A model generated the notes under the pieces. The model saw nothing but the letters and a program-made list of their open reading frames with translations, made no database searches and was not told the DNA's origin. From an uncultured bacterium (GTDB taxonomy: Bacteria; Bacillota; Clostridia; Oscillospirales; Oscillospiraceae), in assembly GCA_949293165.1 (NCBI GenBank), contig CASFCW010000003.1, positions 1 to 64,000 on the forward strand: a stretch of 64,000 bases of DNA, written 5' to 3'. Made by a program: the position numbers and the translations under genes. Each line of letters begins with the position of its first letter. Position 1 is the first letter of the stretch. Of the stretch, positions 32,298-42,307 are shown one piece after another.

Positions 32298-34172
32298 TCA
32301 TTCTTCCGTCTGATTGGTTCGAAGCAGGGTCAGCAGGCTGCCGGAACGGGGGGGCAGGATGAGCACGTGCCCCTCCTGGGACACCTGGAACCGGGCCGAG
32401 CCCAGCAGCAGCTGCACCCGCTCGTCGTCCTCCAGGCGGAGGGAGGCAGTGGCGTCCCCGGTGTTAAAGGCAGCCAGGACGGTCTCTCCATCCACCGACC
32501 GGGTAAAGGCCAGCAGCGGCCCCTTCCCCGCCCGGTAACGGATATCCCCCCGGCGGAGGGGCCGGCACTCCCGGCGGAGATGGCCCAAGCGGGAAAACCA
32601 GCCCAGCAGCTCCATATCCTCCCGTCCCCAGGGGTAGGTGCGGCGGTTAAAGGGATCTTCAAAGCCCTCCATCCCCGCCTCATCCCCGTAGTAGATGGTG
32701 GGGGAGCCTGGGAAGGCAAACAGCAGGGCAGCTCCCAGGCGCAGCAGCTCCTTGGCCCTTCTCCGCTGGTCCGGCTCCATGCGGTAGGCCGCCCGCCACT
32801 CCCGGCTGTGCTCCCGGCAGTCGCCGCCCACCCCCAGCAGGGTGAGAATCCGCGGGGTGTCGTGGGTGCCCAGGGAATTCATGGCGGAATAAAAGGCATA
32901 GGGGGGATAATTTTCCCGGATGGTCTCCATGGTTTTGACGAACTGTTCCCCGTCTCCCCCCTGGAGATAGGCCAGCAGGGCGGTGCGCAGGGGATAATTC
33001 ATCAGCCCGTCGCAGTGCCCCCCCAGGATGTGCTTACGGCGCACGCCGTAGGCGATTTTGTTGGAGCCGTCCTCCCACACCTCGCCGATAATCACAGCGT
33101 CCGGCTTTTCCTCCCGGGCCGCCTGGTGGATGCCGTGGACAAAATCGTCGGGCAGCTCGTCGGCCACATCCAGCCGCCAGCCGTCCGCTCCCGCCCGCAG
33201 CCACCGGCGCACCACGGAGTCCGCCCCGCCGAAAATAAAGTCCCGGTAGCCGGGGTCCGACTCGTTCACCGCAGGCAGGGAGTAAATCCCCCACCAGCTT
33301 TCGTACCGGTCGGGCCAGTGGATGAACTGGAACCAGGAGCGGTAGGGGGAGTCCTGGCTCTGGCAGGCCCCCTGCTCTGGGTAAAACCCGTCCCCGTTGA
33401 AGTACCGGCTGACATAGCCGGTGTGGTTGAACACACCGTCCAGCATCACACGCATCCCCAGCTCATGGGCCTTCTGGCACAGGGCGGAGAAGTCCTCATC
33501 GCTGCCCAGCATGGGGTCCACATGGCAGTAGTCGGCGGTGCCGTAGCGGTGGTTTTCCGCCGCCTCAAAAATGGGGCAGAAGTACAGCGTCTCCACCCCC
33601 AGGCTGTGGAGATACTCCAGCTTCTCCATAACCCCCTTCAGGTCGCCGCCAAAAAAGTCCCGGTTGCGGATCTCCCCATTATAATCCGGGCGGTACTCCG
33701 GCTCCTCCTGCCAGGCGGCGTGTACCCACCGCCCTCCCACCATCCCTGTGGGGTCGGGGACGCGGGTTCGGCGGAACCGGTCGGGAAATATCTGATAGGT
33801 CACCCCCTGGCCGAACCAGTCGGGCACCTGCTCCTCTCCGTCATACACCGTCAGCTGGTAAGGGCCCAGCTCCTGACGGTACGCCCTGTCCAGCCGTTCC
33901 AGGACAAAGGAATACCACACCAGGCCCACGTAATTCCCGGTGTCCAGGGTGACGGAAAACAGATCCCGGTCCCCCTCCATCCCTTGCCAGCGCACCGGCA
34001 GCATTTTGATTTGATTTTCCATGGCCTCAAACCGGGCTGTCATGGTGACCCGGGAATAGCCCATTGCCCGGGGCGGGCGGAGAGTCAGCTCCACCTTTGT
34101 CCCCCCAGGCACCGCGCCGTAGGGCGTTTTGTACCGGGAATCCCGGGAATCGAAAATGGGTTGTTGTGACAT
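32298..34172 (-). CDS. GH13 alpha-amylase family glycosidase (neopullulanase/cyclomaltodextrinase-like)
   Basis: 624-aa glycoside hydrolase. An N-terminal beta-sandwich (about 1-110, CBM34-like) precedes the (beta/alpha)8 barrel. The four GH13 regions are DGVFNHTG (245-252), GWRLDVADE with nucleophile Asp335, IIGEVWED with acid/base Glu364, and SLGTHDTPR with Asp438. A C-terminal beta domain follows. There is no signal peptide, so it acts in the cytoplasm on imported maltodextrins, as the GH13_20 subfamily does. AAGGTGATCTC precedes the ATG. Last gene of the minus-strand run recJ to GH13, 36 bp after the kinase gene. Confidence 0.92.
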   Translation of the reverse strand: MSQQPIFDSRDSRYKTPYGAVPGGTKVELTLRPPRAMGYSRVTMTARFEAMENQIKMLPVRWQGMEGDRDLFSVTLDTGNYVGLVWYSFVLERLDRAYRQELGPYQLTVYDGEEQVPDWFGQGVTYQIFPDRFRRTRVPDPTGMVGGRWVHAAWQEEPEYRPDYNGEIRNRDFFGGDLKGVMEKLEYLHSLGVETLYFCPIFEAAENHRYGTADYCHVDPMLGSDEDFSALCQKAHELGMRVMLDGVFNHTGYVSRYFNGDGFYPEQGACQSQDSPYRSWFQFIHWPDRYESWWGIYSLPAVNESDPGYRDFIFGGADSVVRRWLRAGADGWRLDVADELPDDFVHGIHQAAREEKPDAVIIGEVWEDGSNKIAYGVRRKHILGGHCDGLMNYPLRTALLAYLQGGDGEQFVKTMETIRENYPPYAFYSAMNSLGTHDTPRILTLLGVGGDCREHSREWRAAYRMEPDQRRRAKELLRLGAALLFAFPGSPTIYYGDEAGMEGFEDPFNRRTYPWGREDMELLGWFSRLGHLRRECRPLRRGDIRYRAGKGPLLAFTRSVDGETVLAAFNTGDATASLRLEDDERVQLLLGSARFQVSQEGHVLILPPRSGSLLTLLRTNQTEE

Positions 34173-34207
34173 GAGATCACCTTGGTTGATGGAATTTCAG
34201 CGCAGGC

Positions 34208-35146
34208 TCAGCTGTATTGATAGCTGCCGCCGCCGATAAACTCCCGCAGCAGGGAGTCCTTGGGAACCAGCTCCGGGTCGATTCCCTCAAAATACTGGAA
34301 GGCGTCCACCAGATCCAGCAGCTCGCTGCGGCGGACGTTTTCCTCCGGCACCGCCCGAAGCAGGGGCAGCGCGTAATACTTCATCACAGATACCTCATAG
34401 GGGAGGGAGGAGTCGAAGATGATATTGGCCTTGTGCTTGTAGGGGGAGATATACAGCTTCTCCCCCCGCCGGACATTGGCCCACATATCCAGGGTGTCCT
34501 CCACGTCGGTGCCCCGGAAGTTGAAGTCCCGCACCGCCCGCCGGGTCAGTCGCATCCAGGTGCCCTTGAACCGGAGGGTCGCGCCCTCGTTCACGTTGGA
34601 GCGGGCGGAGATATACAGCTTGGTGGCCTGGGGATGCCGGTCGGCAATCTCGTCGTTCAGGGCGTGGATTCCCTCAAACACAGCGATTTCATTCTTCCCC
34701 AGCTTCATCGGGGTGCCCCGGCTGTCGTTGCGCATATGCCGGGCAAACTCATATTTGGGGATCAGGATCTCCTCCCCGTGGGCAAGGGCGGTAAAATGCC
34801 GGTCCAGCAGCTCCATATCCAGGCACTTGGGGGACTCGTAATCAATCTCCCCCTCCGGGGTGCGGGGCGCCGTTTTGGGATTGACGCTCAGGAAATAGTT
34901 GTCCATCGCCACCGCCCGGGTATTGACTCCCCGGCGGTGCAGCTCCTCGGCAATTTTCAGGGCGGTGGTGGTTTTTCCCGATCCCGACGGCCCGGACAGC
35001 AGGACGATGGGGCTGTTTTCCAGGTTGGACAGGATCTTATCCGCCGCCAGGGAGACCCGCTGGGCGTAATTTTCATCACACTCGGCTAAAAACTCCTTCA
35101 CATCGCTGAGAATCCGCCGGTTGATTTCCTGTAGCTGGTATGCCAT
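34208..35146 (-). CDS. Uridine kinase-like nucleoside kinase
   Basis: 312-aa P-loop kinase: Walker A GPSGSGKTTT at 52-61, then DNYFLS and a YESPKCLDMELLDRH segment similar to uridine kinases. It lacks the N-terminal TGS/threonyl-tRNA-synthetase-like half of the longer Clostridial fusion proteins, and has a ~45-residue helical N-terminal extension. Predicted to phosphorylate uridine or cytidine; phosphoribulokinase-like activity cannot be excluded. It lies between hemZ and GH13 in the same direction with short gaps. Confidence 0.82.
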   Translation of the reverse strand: MAYQLQEINRRILSDVKEFLAECDENYAQRVSLAADKILSNLENSPIVLLSGPSGSGKTTTALKIAEELHRRGVNTRAVAMDNYFLSVNPKTAPRTPEGEIDYESPKCLDMELLDRHFTALAHGEEILIPKYEFARHMRNDSRGTPMKLGKNEIAVFEGIHALNDEIADRHPQATKLYISARSNVNEGATLRFKGTWMRLTRRAVRDFNFRGTDVEDTLDMWANVRRGEKLYISPYKHKANIIFDSSLPYEVSVMKYYALPLLRAVPEENVRRSELLDLVDAFQYFEGIDPELVPKDSLLREFIGGGSYQYS

Positions 35147-35187
35147 AGAGACAAATCTCCTTTCCCATTCACGGTTGGACGATGGGC

Positions 35188-36651
35188 CTACCGGGCGCAG
35201 AAGGCGGCGATCTCCTCCTTCTGGGCCAACACCTTTTCCAGCCCCGCCAGGTAATCCTGGGGGTACTTGGGGTTGGCCAGCCGAAGGATGGCCCCCTTCT
35301 CCCGGTCAATCAATTTGGTCACGCCGCCGCCCCCCAAAGAGAGCACGGTTTGCAGCTCCTCCATCATGATGATGTTGTAGACGCTGGCGTGCCCCGGCTT
35401 GGCCCAGCCGATATTTTCCAGGCCGCCGGACATATATTTCTGCCGGTACAGGTAGTAGGGGCGGTAACCCGCCGCCTCCAGGGCATCCAGGGAGTATTCC
35501 ACCATCCGGCTCACCAGCTCCCCATCCTGTCCCCCGCCCCCCTGGTTCATCAGGGTGGAGCCCTTTTTCATGGCCAGGGTATGCACGGTGATATTCTCCG
35601 GTTCCAGGTCCAGCACTCCCTCCAGGGAACGGCGGAAGCCGTCCAGGTCGTCCCTGGGCAGGCCGGCGATGAGATCCATGTTGATGGAGTCAAAGCCCAC
35701 CTGCCGGGCCAGATGGTAGGCGTCCAGGATGTCCCGGGCGGTATGCCTGCGGCCGATGGCCTCCAGAACGTGGTCCTGCAGCGTCTGGGGATTGATGGAG
35801 ATGCGGCCGATGCCGTGGGCACGCAGCACCTCCAGCTTTTCCCGGTCGATGGTGTCCGGGCGCCCGGCCTCCACGGTATACTCGGCGCAGGCGCCCAGGG
35901 GCAGGCGCTCCTCCGCCGCCGTCAGCAGCCGGTCCATCTGCCCCGCCGTCAGGACGGTGGGGGTCCCGCCCCCCATATACAGGGAGTGGACGGTGCCGCC
36001 CACCCGCTCCAAGACCGCCCCGGTGCGGGCAATCTCCTGCTCCAGGGCCTGGACATAGGGCTCCACCAGTTTTAGGGTGCGGCCCACATCCGCGGAGACA
36101 AAGGAGCAGTAGGAGCACCGGCTGGGGCAGAAAGGGATGCCCAGGTACACCGATACCTGCCCCGGCGCCAGCTGCCGGCTCACCGCCGCGCTGGCCTGGG
36201 CGCAGTCCACCGCCAAAGCCGCCCGTTTGGGAGAGACAAAGCACTCCTCCTCCAGCTCCCTGGCCGCCTGCTCCGGAGAAGCTCCCGCCAGGATGCTGCG
36301 GGTGGGCAGCTTTACAGGCCGCACGCCGGTGAGCATCCCCCAGGGCGGCGTGTACCCCGTTACCTCCCGGGCAGCCAGAAAGAAGCATTTGCCGATGGCA
36401 CGGCGGCGCTGGCCCTCCCGCTGGTACGCGTCCCCCGCCAGGGGGACGTCCAGGCTGTAGGGCGCCGCCTTCCCACGGTAGCTCAGTTCCACCGTCACAT
36501 GGCAGCGGTCGCCCTCCTCCAGGGACACAACGGCCCAGGTGTCATCCTGGTCTGTAATGGGCTCATACACCGGCTTCTCCCCGGGGAACAGGTTCAGCAT
36601 CCCCTGCTCCACCACATAGCGCTCGTTATGGCCGTTGAATACCAATTTCAT
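35188..36651 (-). CDS. hemZ: Coproporphyrinogen dehydrogenase-like HemZ
   Basis: 487-aa radical SAM protein of the HemZ branch of the HemN family. An N-terminal ~165-residue extension typical of HemZ includes GVRPVKLPT. The cluster motif is CPSRCSYC with Cys175, Cys179 and Cys182; GGGTPT and a HASVYNIIMME segment follow. HemZ is proposed to act in anaerobic heme biosynthesis, but the activity is not firmly established, and no other heme genes are in the window. Its place after recJ-rel-dtd and an MBL hydrolase is a conserved Clostridial neighbourhood. Confidence 0.9.
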   Translation of the reverse strand: MKLVFNGHNERYVVEQGMLNLFPGEKPVYEPITDQDDTWAVVSLEEGDRCHVTVELSYRGKAAPYSLDVPLAGDAYQREGQRRRAIGKCFFLAAREVTGYTPPWGMLTGVRPVKLPTRSILAGASPEQAARELEEECFVSPKRAALAVDCAQASAAVSRQLAPGQVSVYLGIPFCPSRCSYCSFVSADVGRTLKLVEPYVQALEQEIARTGAVLERVGGTVHSLYMGGGTPTVLTAGQMDRLLTAAEERLPLGACAEYTVEAGRPDTIDREKLEVLRAHGIGRISINPQTLQDHVLEAIGRRHTARDILDAYHLARQVGFDSINMDLIAGLPRDDLDGFRRSLEGVLDLEPENITVHTLAMKKGSTLMNQGGGGQDGELVSRMVEYSLDALEAAGYRPYYLYRQKYMSGGLENIGWAKPGHASVYNIIMMEELQTVLSLGGGGVTKLIDREKGAILRLANPKYPQDYLAGLEKVLAQKEEIAAFCAR

Positions 36652-36660
36652 GTCCAGTCC

Positions 36661-37278
36661 TCAGTGCAGCCCCAGCGCCTCTCGCAGGAAGGGGTTCATC
36701 GTCCGCTCCCGGTTCAGATTGGAGGTGTCGTCATGGCCGGGGCAGACGTAGTAGTTGCCCTCCAGCTCCCCCAGCCGCTTGAGGGACTGCATAATCTGGG
36801 TGTAGCTGCCCCCCCGCAGGTCCGTGCGCCCACAGGAGCCGCAAAACAGGGTGTCGCCGGTGAATAGCACATCCCCCACCTTCAGCGTCACCGAGCCGGG
36901 GGAATGGCCGGGGGTATGGAGCACCTGGATGGTCAGATTGCCCAGGTCCAGGGCATCCCCCTCGTCATAGAATTTCAGGTCCTCCACCTGCCGGGCCAGG
37001 GGGAACAGGGCGCTGCCCGCCCCGTTGGCGTCCGCCTGATGGATATACACCTGGGCCTGGGGCAGGGCCTTCTTCAAGGTGGGGACAGCGGTGGTGTGGT
37101 CATAGTGCCCGTGGGTCAGCAGGATATACTTGACCTGGCCCCCCCGCTGCTTCAGGGTTTCCAGAATCCACTCCGCCTCATCCCCGGGATCAATGACAGC
37201 CAGCTGGCGGGTGGTCTCATCCTCCAGAATATAGCAGTTGGTGCCGATGGGGCCCACCTGCATCATGCTTACATTCAT
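36661..37278 (-). CDS. MBL-fold hydrolase, glyoxalase II-like (YqgX type)
   Basis: 205-aa metallo-beta-lactamase-fold protein. The dinuclear metal site motif THGHYDH is followed by HTPGHSPGS, FTGDTLF and CPGHDD, as in small glyoxalase II-like proteins. The substrate is uncertain (S-lactoyl thiol esters are likely for the family). ATG at 37278 has GGGAGGTATTT upstream; another ATG five codons earlier does not. It lies between dtd and hemZ with 10-12-bp gaps, so translation is probably coupled. Confidence 0.88.
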   Translation of the reverse strand: MNVSMMQVGPIGTNCYILEDETTRQLAVIDPGDEAEWILETLKQRGGQVKYILLTHGHYDHTTAVPTLKKALPQAQVYIHQADANGAGSALFPLARQVEDLKFYDEGDALDLGNLTIQVLHTPGHSPGSVTLKVGDVLFTGDTLFCGSCGRTDLRGGSYTQIMQSLKRLGELEGNYYVCPGHDDTSNLNRERTMNPFLREALGLH

Positions 37279-37289
37279 AAATACCTCCC

Positions 37290-37724
37290 TCACAGTTCAA
37301 ACAAAATGGTAACCGGCCCGTCGTTGACCGAGGCCACCTTCATGTCCGCGCCGAATTGCCCGTGCTCCACCTGGAACCCCCGCTCCCGGCAGCGGGCCAT
37401 AAACCGCTCATACAGGGGGACGGCCAGCTCCGGCTTGGCCGCCCCGGAAAAGCCGGGCCGGCGGGAGGAGGTGTCGGCGTACAGGGTAAACTGGCTGACC
37501 ACCAGCATAGCGCCCCCCACCTGCTCCAGGCTGAGATTCATTTTCCCGTTTGCGTCCTCAAACACCCGGAGGTTGCAGATCTTTTCCGCCAGCTTATCGC
37601 ACACGGCCTCCGTGTCCTCCGGGCCCACGCCCAGCAGGATCAGGTAGCCCCGTCCGATGGCGCCCTCCTCCCTGCCGTCAATGGTGACGGCGGCGGAGGA
37701 TACTCTGGTAACCACAGCTCTCAT
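37290..37724 (-). CDS. dtd: D-aminoacyl-tRNA deacylase
   Basis: 144-aa DTD, which hydrolyses D-aminoacyl-tRNAs (and glycyl-tRNA-Ala) to protect translation. The two signature motifs, SQFTLYADT and NDGPVT, are both present, and the start MRAVVTRVSSAAV is canonical. GGGGAGGGGAAGCC precedes the ATG. It follows rel by 15 bp, the usual rel-dtd pairing in Bacillota. Confidence 0.96.
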   Translation of the reverse strand: MRAVVTRVSSAAVTIDGREEGAIGRGYLILLGVGPEDTEAVCDKLAEKICNLRVFEDANGKMNLSLEQVGGAMLVVSQFTLYADTSSRRPGFSGAAKPELAVPLYERFMARCRERGFQVEHGQFGADMKVASVNDGPVTILFEL

Positions 37725-37739
37725 GGCTTCCCCTCCCCG

Positions 37740-39971
37740 TTATTTCCCGCTGGCCCGGGCCACATGGTAGACCCCCTGGATATTGTTCAGCCGGTTGATG
37801 ACTGAGGCCAGCTCGTTGCGGTCCTTGACCTCCAGCTCGATGGTCATGATGGCATGGCCGTCAGCCATGGCCCGCACCGCCAGAGCGGTGACCTTCACCT
37901 TGGCGGAGGACAGGGCGGTGGCGATGTCCAGGGTCAGGTTGTCCCGGTCCTTGGCGGACAGCTCCACCGTGGTCTTGTAGTTGGGCAGGCTGCTCTCCAC
38001 CCAGGACACCTTCACCCAGCGGTCCGCCTCCTCCGGCTTGCGCCGCTCCGGCGCGGCGTTGGGGCAGTCCTGCCGGTGGACGGACACGCCGTACCCCCGG
38101 GTGATGAAGCCGATCACCGGGTCACCCGGCACCGGGGAACAGCACTTGGCAAACTTCACCAGGCAGTTGCCCATCCCCTCCACAATAATGCCAGAGTCGG
38201 AATGCTTGGGCATGGGCTTGGCGGGCGTCTGGGCGGAGGAGCCGGGAACGATCACGCTCTCCGCCGTGGTGCGGGCGGCGGCGGCCGCCTTTTCCGCCTG
38301 GAGCCTGCCCAGGCGCAGCAGCTCGTCCCGGATGCGGACCACCGTCTTGGCGGCGGTGGTGCCGCCGTAGCCGATGGAGGCGTACAGCTCGTCCAGGGTG
38401 CCGAAGCGCACCTTGTGCAGGATATGGGGCAGCACCTCCTCCCCGGTGATGGCCGCCAGGGGGATTCCGGCGTGCTTCAGCTCCGCCTCAAAGGCAGCCC
38501 GGCCGGTGGCGATGTTCTCCTCCCGGCGCTCCCGCTTAAACCACTGGCGGATCTTGTTCCGGGCCTCGTTGCTTTTGGCCAGCTTCAGCCAGTCCCGGCT
38601 GGGGCCCTTGGCGGTTTTGGAGGTCAGCACCTCCACAATGTCGCCGTTTTTCAGCTGGGTCTCATAGGGCACCATCCGCCCGTTGACCCGGGCGCCCACC
38701 ATGCTGTTGCCCACGGCGGAGTGGATGGAATAGGCAAAGTCGATGGGGGTAGCCCCGGCGGGCAGGCTCTTCACATCCCCATTGGGGGTGAATACAAAGA
38801 CCTCGTCGGCGAACATATCCACCTTCAAGGTGCGGACAAACTCCTCCGCGTCGGTGTCCTGCTGGCTTTCCAGCAGCTTGCGCACCCATTCAAACTCCTG
38901 CTCCGTGCCCAGCTTCTGGTTGGCCATCCCCTGCTTGTACTTCCAGTGGGCGGCGATGCCGTATTCCGCCGTCTGGTGCATCTCCCAGGTGCGGATCTGC
39001 ACCTCAAAGGGGATGCCCTCCCGGCCGATGACGGTGGTGTGGAGGGACTGGTACATATTGGGCTTGGGGGTGCCGATATAGTCCTTGAACCGGCCCAGCA
39101 CCGGCTTGAACATGTCGTGAATGCAGCCCAGCACATTGTAGCACTCGGAAATATCGTCCACGATCACCCGGAAGGCGTACAGGTCAAAAATCTCGTCCAG
39201 GGTCTTGTTCTGGGTGAACATCTTCCGGTAGATGGAGTAGGTGTGCTTCACCCGGCCGTAGACCTTGCACCGGATGCCCTCCTGTTCCAGCCGCTGCTGA
39301 ATCCGCATCTGGATGGAGGCCAAAAACTCCTCATGGGCGGCGGAGCGCTTGGCCATCTCGTCCTCAATCTCCTTGTAACCCACAGGGTCCAGGTACCGCA
39401 GGGACAGGTCCTCCAGCTCCCATTTCAGCTTCTGCATGCCCAGGCGGTGCGCCAGGGGGGCATAGATTTCCATGGTTTCCAGGGACTTCTCCCGCTGCTT
39501 CTTGGGGGACTGGTACTCCATGGTGCGCATGTTGTGCAGCCGGTCGCAGATCTTAATGAGGATCACCCGGATGTCATGGGCCATGGCCATGAGCATTTTC
39601 CGCAGGTTCTCCATCTGCTCCTCTTCCTTGGTGACGTACTGCACCCGGGTCAGCTTGGTAACCCCCTCCACCAGCTCCGCCACCGGCTCGCCGAACCGGC
39701 GGGCAATTTCCTCATGGGTGGCGTCGGTGTCCTCAATGCAGTCGTGGAGCAGCGCCGCCACCACGGAATCCATATCCAGGCCCAGGTCGGCCACAATGTC
39801 GGCCACCGCCAGCGGGTGGATGATATAGGGCTCCCCGCTTTTCCGCAGCTGCCCGTGGTGCTCCGTGTCCGCATAGGTAAAGGCGTCAAAGAGCTTTTGG
39901 GTATTTAAATTTGGGGTATACTGGGCGACCTTGTTTTCCAGCGCCTGATACCGTTCCAAAATAGGGTCCAT
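37740..39971 (-). CDS. rel: Bifunctional (p)ppGpp synthetase/hydrolase
   Basis: 743-aa long RSH enzyme of the stringent response. In order: the HD hydrolase domain (HHGQLRKSGEPYIIHP, then LLHDCIED with His76-Asp77), the synthetase domain (about 240-350, RVIVDD and GTPKPNMYQSLHT), TGS (about 395-455), a helical/CC region and a C-terminal ACT domain (about 670-743). Both catalytic domains look intact, so it should make and degrade (p)ppGpp in response to uncharged tRNA on the ribosome. GAGGTGAAG precedes the ATG. It follows recJ by 36 bp; apt, often found between recJ and rel, is absent. Confidence 0.96.
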   Translation of the reverse strand: MDPILERYQALENKVAQYTPNLNTQKLFDAFTYADTEHHGQLRKSGEPYIIHPLAVADIVADLGLDMDSVVAALLHDCIEDTDATHEEIARRFGEPVAELVEGVTKLTRVQYVTKEEEQMENLRKMLMAMAHDIRVILIKICDRLHNMRTMEYQSPKKQREKSLETMEIYAPLAHRLGMQKLKWELEDLSLRYLDPVGYKEIEDEMAKRSAAHEEFLASIQMRIQQRLEQEGIRCKVYGRVKHTYSIYRKMFTQNKTLDEIFDLYAFRVIVDDISECYNVLGCIHDMFKPVLGRFKDYIGTPKPNMYQSLHTTVIGREGIPFEVQIRTWEMHQTAEYGIAAHWKYKQGMANQKLGTEQEFEWVRKLLESQQDTDAEEFVRTLKVDMFADEVFVFTPNGDVKSLPAGATPIDFAYSIHSAVGNSMVGARVNGRMVPYETQLKNGDIVEVLTSKTAKGPSRDWLKLAKSNEARNKIRQWFKRERREENIATGRAAFEAELKHAGIPLAAITGEEVLPHILHKVRFGTLDELYASIGYGGTTAAKTVVRIRDELLRLGRLQAEKAAAAARTTAESVIVPGSSAQTPAKPMPKHSDSGIIVEGMGNCLVKFAKCCSPVPGDPVIGFITRGYGVSVHRQDCPNAAPERRKPEEADRWVKVSWVESSLPNYKTTVELSAKDRDNLTLDIATALSSAKVKVTALAVRAMADGHAIMTIELEVKDRNELASVINRLNNIQGVYHVARASGK

Positions 39972-40007
39972 AACTTCACCTCATATCCGGTTCCCGGAAC
40001 CGGCTGA

Positions 40008-42071
40008 TCAGGACTCCAGAGCCCTGTTCAGCGCCTGCAAAATGGCAGACGCCTCCAGATCCACCTTCTGGGCGGGCCGCCGAATGGTAATCCGCAGCCG
40101 CTCCCCCACCGCCGTCAGGGACAGCAGCCCCCGCTCCTCCAGCACCTCCAGGCAGACCACGGTGCGGTTGGGCAGCTCCCGCCCGCCGCTGAGCCGGGCC
40201 ACGCCCCGGGCAATGTGGGCCACCGTGTCCTCCAGCACATCCCGGCCGGCGCACTGCCGCTGGAGATAGCGCCAGTGGGCGGCAAATTCCGCCCGCTGGG
40301 GCAGCAGCATCCTGGCCTCCTCCGGGGAGAGGGGCTCCCGCCGGTGGTATTTATCCAGCAGGGTGCGTTCCATCTCCGCCCTGGGCAGGGCCCGGCGGAG
40401 ATCCACCACCTGCATCTGTACCGAGCGAACCCCCCGGAATTCATTGATCTGGGGGTAAAAGGCCACGTCAATCCGGCTGCCGGGCACCAGCCCCAGCTCT
40501 CCGCCGTCGGCAGAGAAAAAGATGGCGTCCAGCGTCACGCCCCTGGCCTCCAGGCGCAGCTTCAAGTGCCGGCCCCGGCCCACCTGGGCCGCGCTGAGCA
40601 CATGGGCGCCTGTCACCGCCAGCACCGGGCGGGGATTCCCCGTCCCGCAGGGCTCCAGCAGGTCCAGGGCCTGAACCTGCTCCACCGTCAGCTCCCGGGG
40701 CTGGACCACCCCATCCACCTCCAGGCAGGAGACCAGCTCCTGCCCCGCCTGGGCCTCCAGCACCAGCTGGCTGAGGCGCCGCCTTAGGGCGGGGATATTT
40801 TTCTGTTCCACCGTAAAACCCGCCGCCAGGGCGTGGCCGCCAAAGCCCTCCAGCAGGTCGGCGCACTGGCTCAGCAGCTGGAACAGGTTGATCCCGCCCC
40901 AGGACCGGCAGGACCCCTTCCCCCGCTCCCCTTCCAGGCAGACCATGAAGGTAGGGCAGGCATATTTTTCCGCCAGGCGGGAGGCCACAATGCCCACCAC
41001 CCCCTGGTGCCAGTTGGGCGCGGCCAGCAGGATGGCCCCCTGCTGGGGCTCCCGCTCCAGGCGGCAGACGCACTCCTGAAAGATCTCCCCCTCAATGGAC
41101 TGCCGCTCCCGGTTGAGGGCGCACAGCTCCTGGGCCAGTACCACCGCCCGGATGGGGTCCCGGGTGAGCAGCAGCTCGGCAGCCAGCTCCGCCCGGCCCA
41201 TCCGCCCCGCGGCGTTGATCCGGGGGGCCAGGGTATATCCGATGGAGGTCGCGGTCATCAGCCGGTCCCCCAGGGCCGACTCCCGGATCAGCTGGGCCAG
41301 CCCCATCCGGTGGGGCTGGGTGAGGATTTCCAGCCCCGTCTGGACAATGGTGCGGTTTTCCCCGGTCATGGGCATGACATCTGCCACCGTGCCCACCGCC
41401 GCCAGGTCGGCGTATTCCCGCAGCACCTGGCCGCCCCGGTCGGCTCCCGCCACCGCCATAGCCAGCTTCAACGCCACCCCGACTCCCGCCAGCCCCTTGA
41501 AGGGGTACGGGCAGTCCGGCCGGTGGGGGTCCACCACCGCCGCCGCCTGGGGCAGCTCATCCTTGCACTCATGGTGGTCGGTGATAACCACATCCATGCC
41601 CAGTTCCGCGGCCCAGGCTGTCTCCTGGACGGCGGTGATCCCGCAGTCCACCGTGACAATCAGCTTCACACCCATCCCGGCCAGCTTGCTCACGGCGCCC
41701 TTGTTCAGCCCGTAGCCCTCCTCCATCCGGTTGGGGATATAGTGCACCACATTTCCCCCCAGCCGGGTGAGGAAATCGGTCAGCAGGCAGGTGGATGTGA
41801 TGCCGTCCACGTCGTAATCCCCGTATACAGCCACCCGCTCCCGCCGGTCCAGGGCCAGCCGAATCCGCTGGGCCGCCAGCTCCATGTCCTTCATCAGCAG
41901 GGGGTCGGGCATGGGCTCCTCCCAGGGGGTCAGCAGAGCCCGGGCCTGCTCCACAGAGGAGACGCCCCGGGCCGACAGCACCGCGGCCAGCAGGGAGGGG
42001 ACGCCCGCATCCTCCAGGCCGCGCCGTCCCTCCGGGCAGGGCGGCGCGATATTCCATTGCTGGTAGCGCAC
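40008..42071 (-). CDS. recJ: Single-stranded-DNA-specific exonuclease RecJ
   Basis: 687-aa 5'-3' ssDNA exonuclease of the DHH superfamily used in recombination and repair. Manganese motifs: [10 protein letters not shown] near the N-terminus, VDCGIT and TDHHECKD (DHH). DHHA1 follows with [13 protein letters not shown], then OB-type and C-terminal extension domains. The start is taken as GTG at 42071: GAAGGAGGGAGC lies just upstream and it gives the family N-terminus [10 protein letters not shown], whereas the ATG at 42125 adds 18 residues with no site. First gene of the seven-gene minus-strand run. Confidence 0.94.
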   Translation of the reverse strand: MRYQQWNIAPPCPEGRRGLEDAGVPSLLAAVLSARGVSSVEQARALLTPWEEPMPDPLLMKDMELAAQRIRLALDRRERVAVYGDYDVDGITSTCLLTDFLTRLGGNVVHYIPNRMEEGYGLNKGAVSKLAGMGVKLIVTVDCGITAVQETAWAAELGMDVVITDHHECKDELPQAAAVVDPHRPDCPYPFKGLAGVGVALKLAMAVAGADRGGQVLREYADLAAVGTVADVMPMTGENRTIVQTGLEILTQPHRMGLAQLIRESALGDRLMTATSIGYTLAPRINAAGRMGRAELAAELLLTRDPIRAVVLAQELCALNRERQSIEGEIFQECVCRLEREPQQGAILLAAPNWHQGVVGIVASRLAEKYACPTFMVCLEGERGKGSCRSWGGINLFQLLSQCADLLEGFGGHALAAGFTVEQKNIPALRRRLSQLVLEAQAGQELVSCLEVDGVVQPRELTVEQVQALDLLEPCGTGNPRPVLAVTGAHVLSAAQVGRGRHLKLRLEARGVTLDAIFFSADGGELGLVPGSRIDVAFYPQINEFRGVRSVQMQVVDLRRALPRAEMERTLLDKYHRREPLSPEEARMLLPQRAEFAAHWRYLQRQCAGRDVLEDTVAHIARGVARLSGGRELPNRTVVCLEVLEERGLLSLTAVGERLRITIRRPAQKVDLEASAILQALNRALES

Positions 42072-42164
42072 GGAGCTCCCTCCTTCCTCCCCCGGGCGGT
42101 CCTTTTGGGATGGTTGCCCTTTCAAAACCTGCTTCCCCCGTAGGAATCATGTATATTGCATCTT

Positions 42165-42170
42165 ATTATA
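42165..42170 (-). promoter_or_regulatory. -10 box of the recJ operon promoter
   Basis: Perfect TATAAT preceded by GTGC on the minus strand, about 95 bp before the recJ GTG. The -35 match is poor. Confidence 0.5.
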
Positions 42171-42215
42171 GCACAGTTTCTTCCTCCGGTACAGTGAAAA
42201 TTCAGTGCCCCCGCC

Positions 42216-42244
42216 TTGTCCGGGGAATCAAAAGGTGGTACAAT
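42216..42244 (+). promoter_or_regulatory. mnmG promoter
   Basis: -35 TTGTCC (42216-42221), 17-bp spacer, -10 TACAAT (42239-42244), divergent from the recJ promoter. Confidence 0.65.
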
Positions 42245-42307
42245 ACCACGAGCAATCTATCCGGAGGGCGGCCGTACCGGCACGCCTCCACAGCAAGGAA
42301 GGGCAGC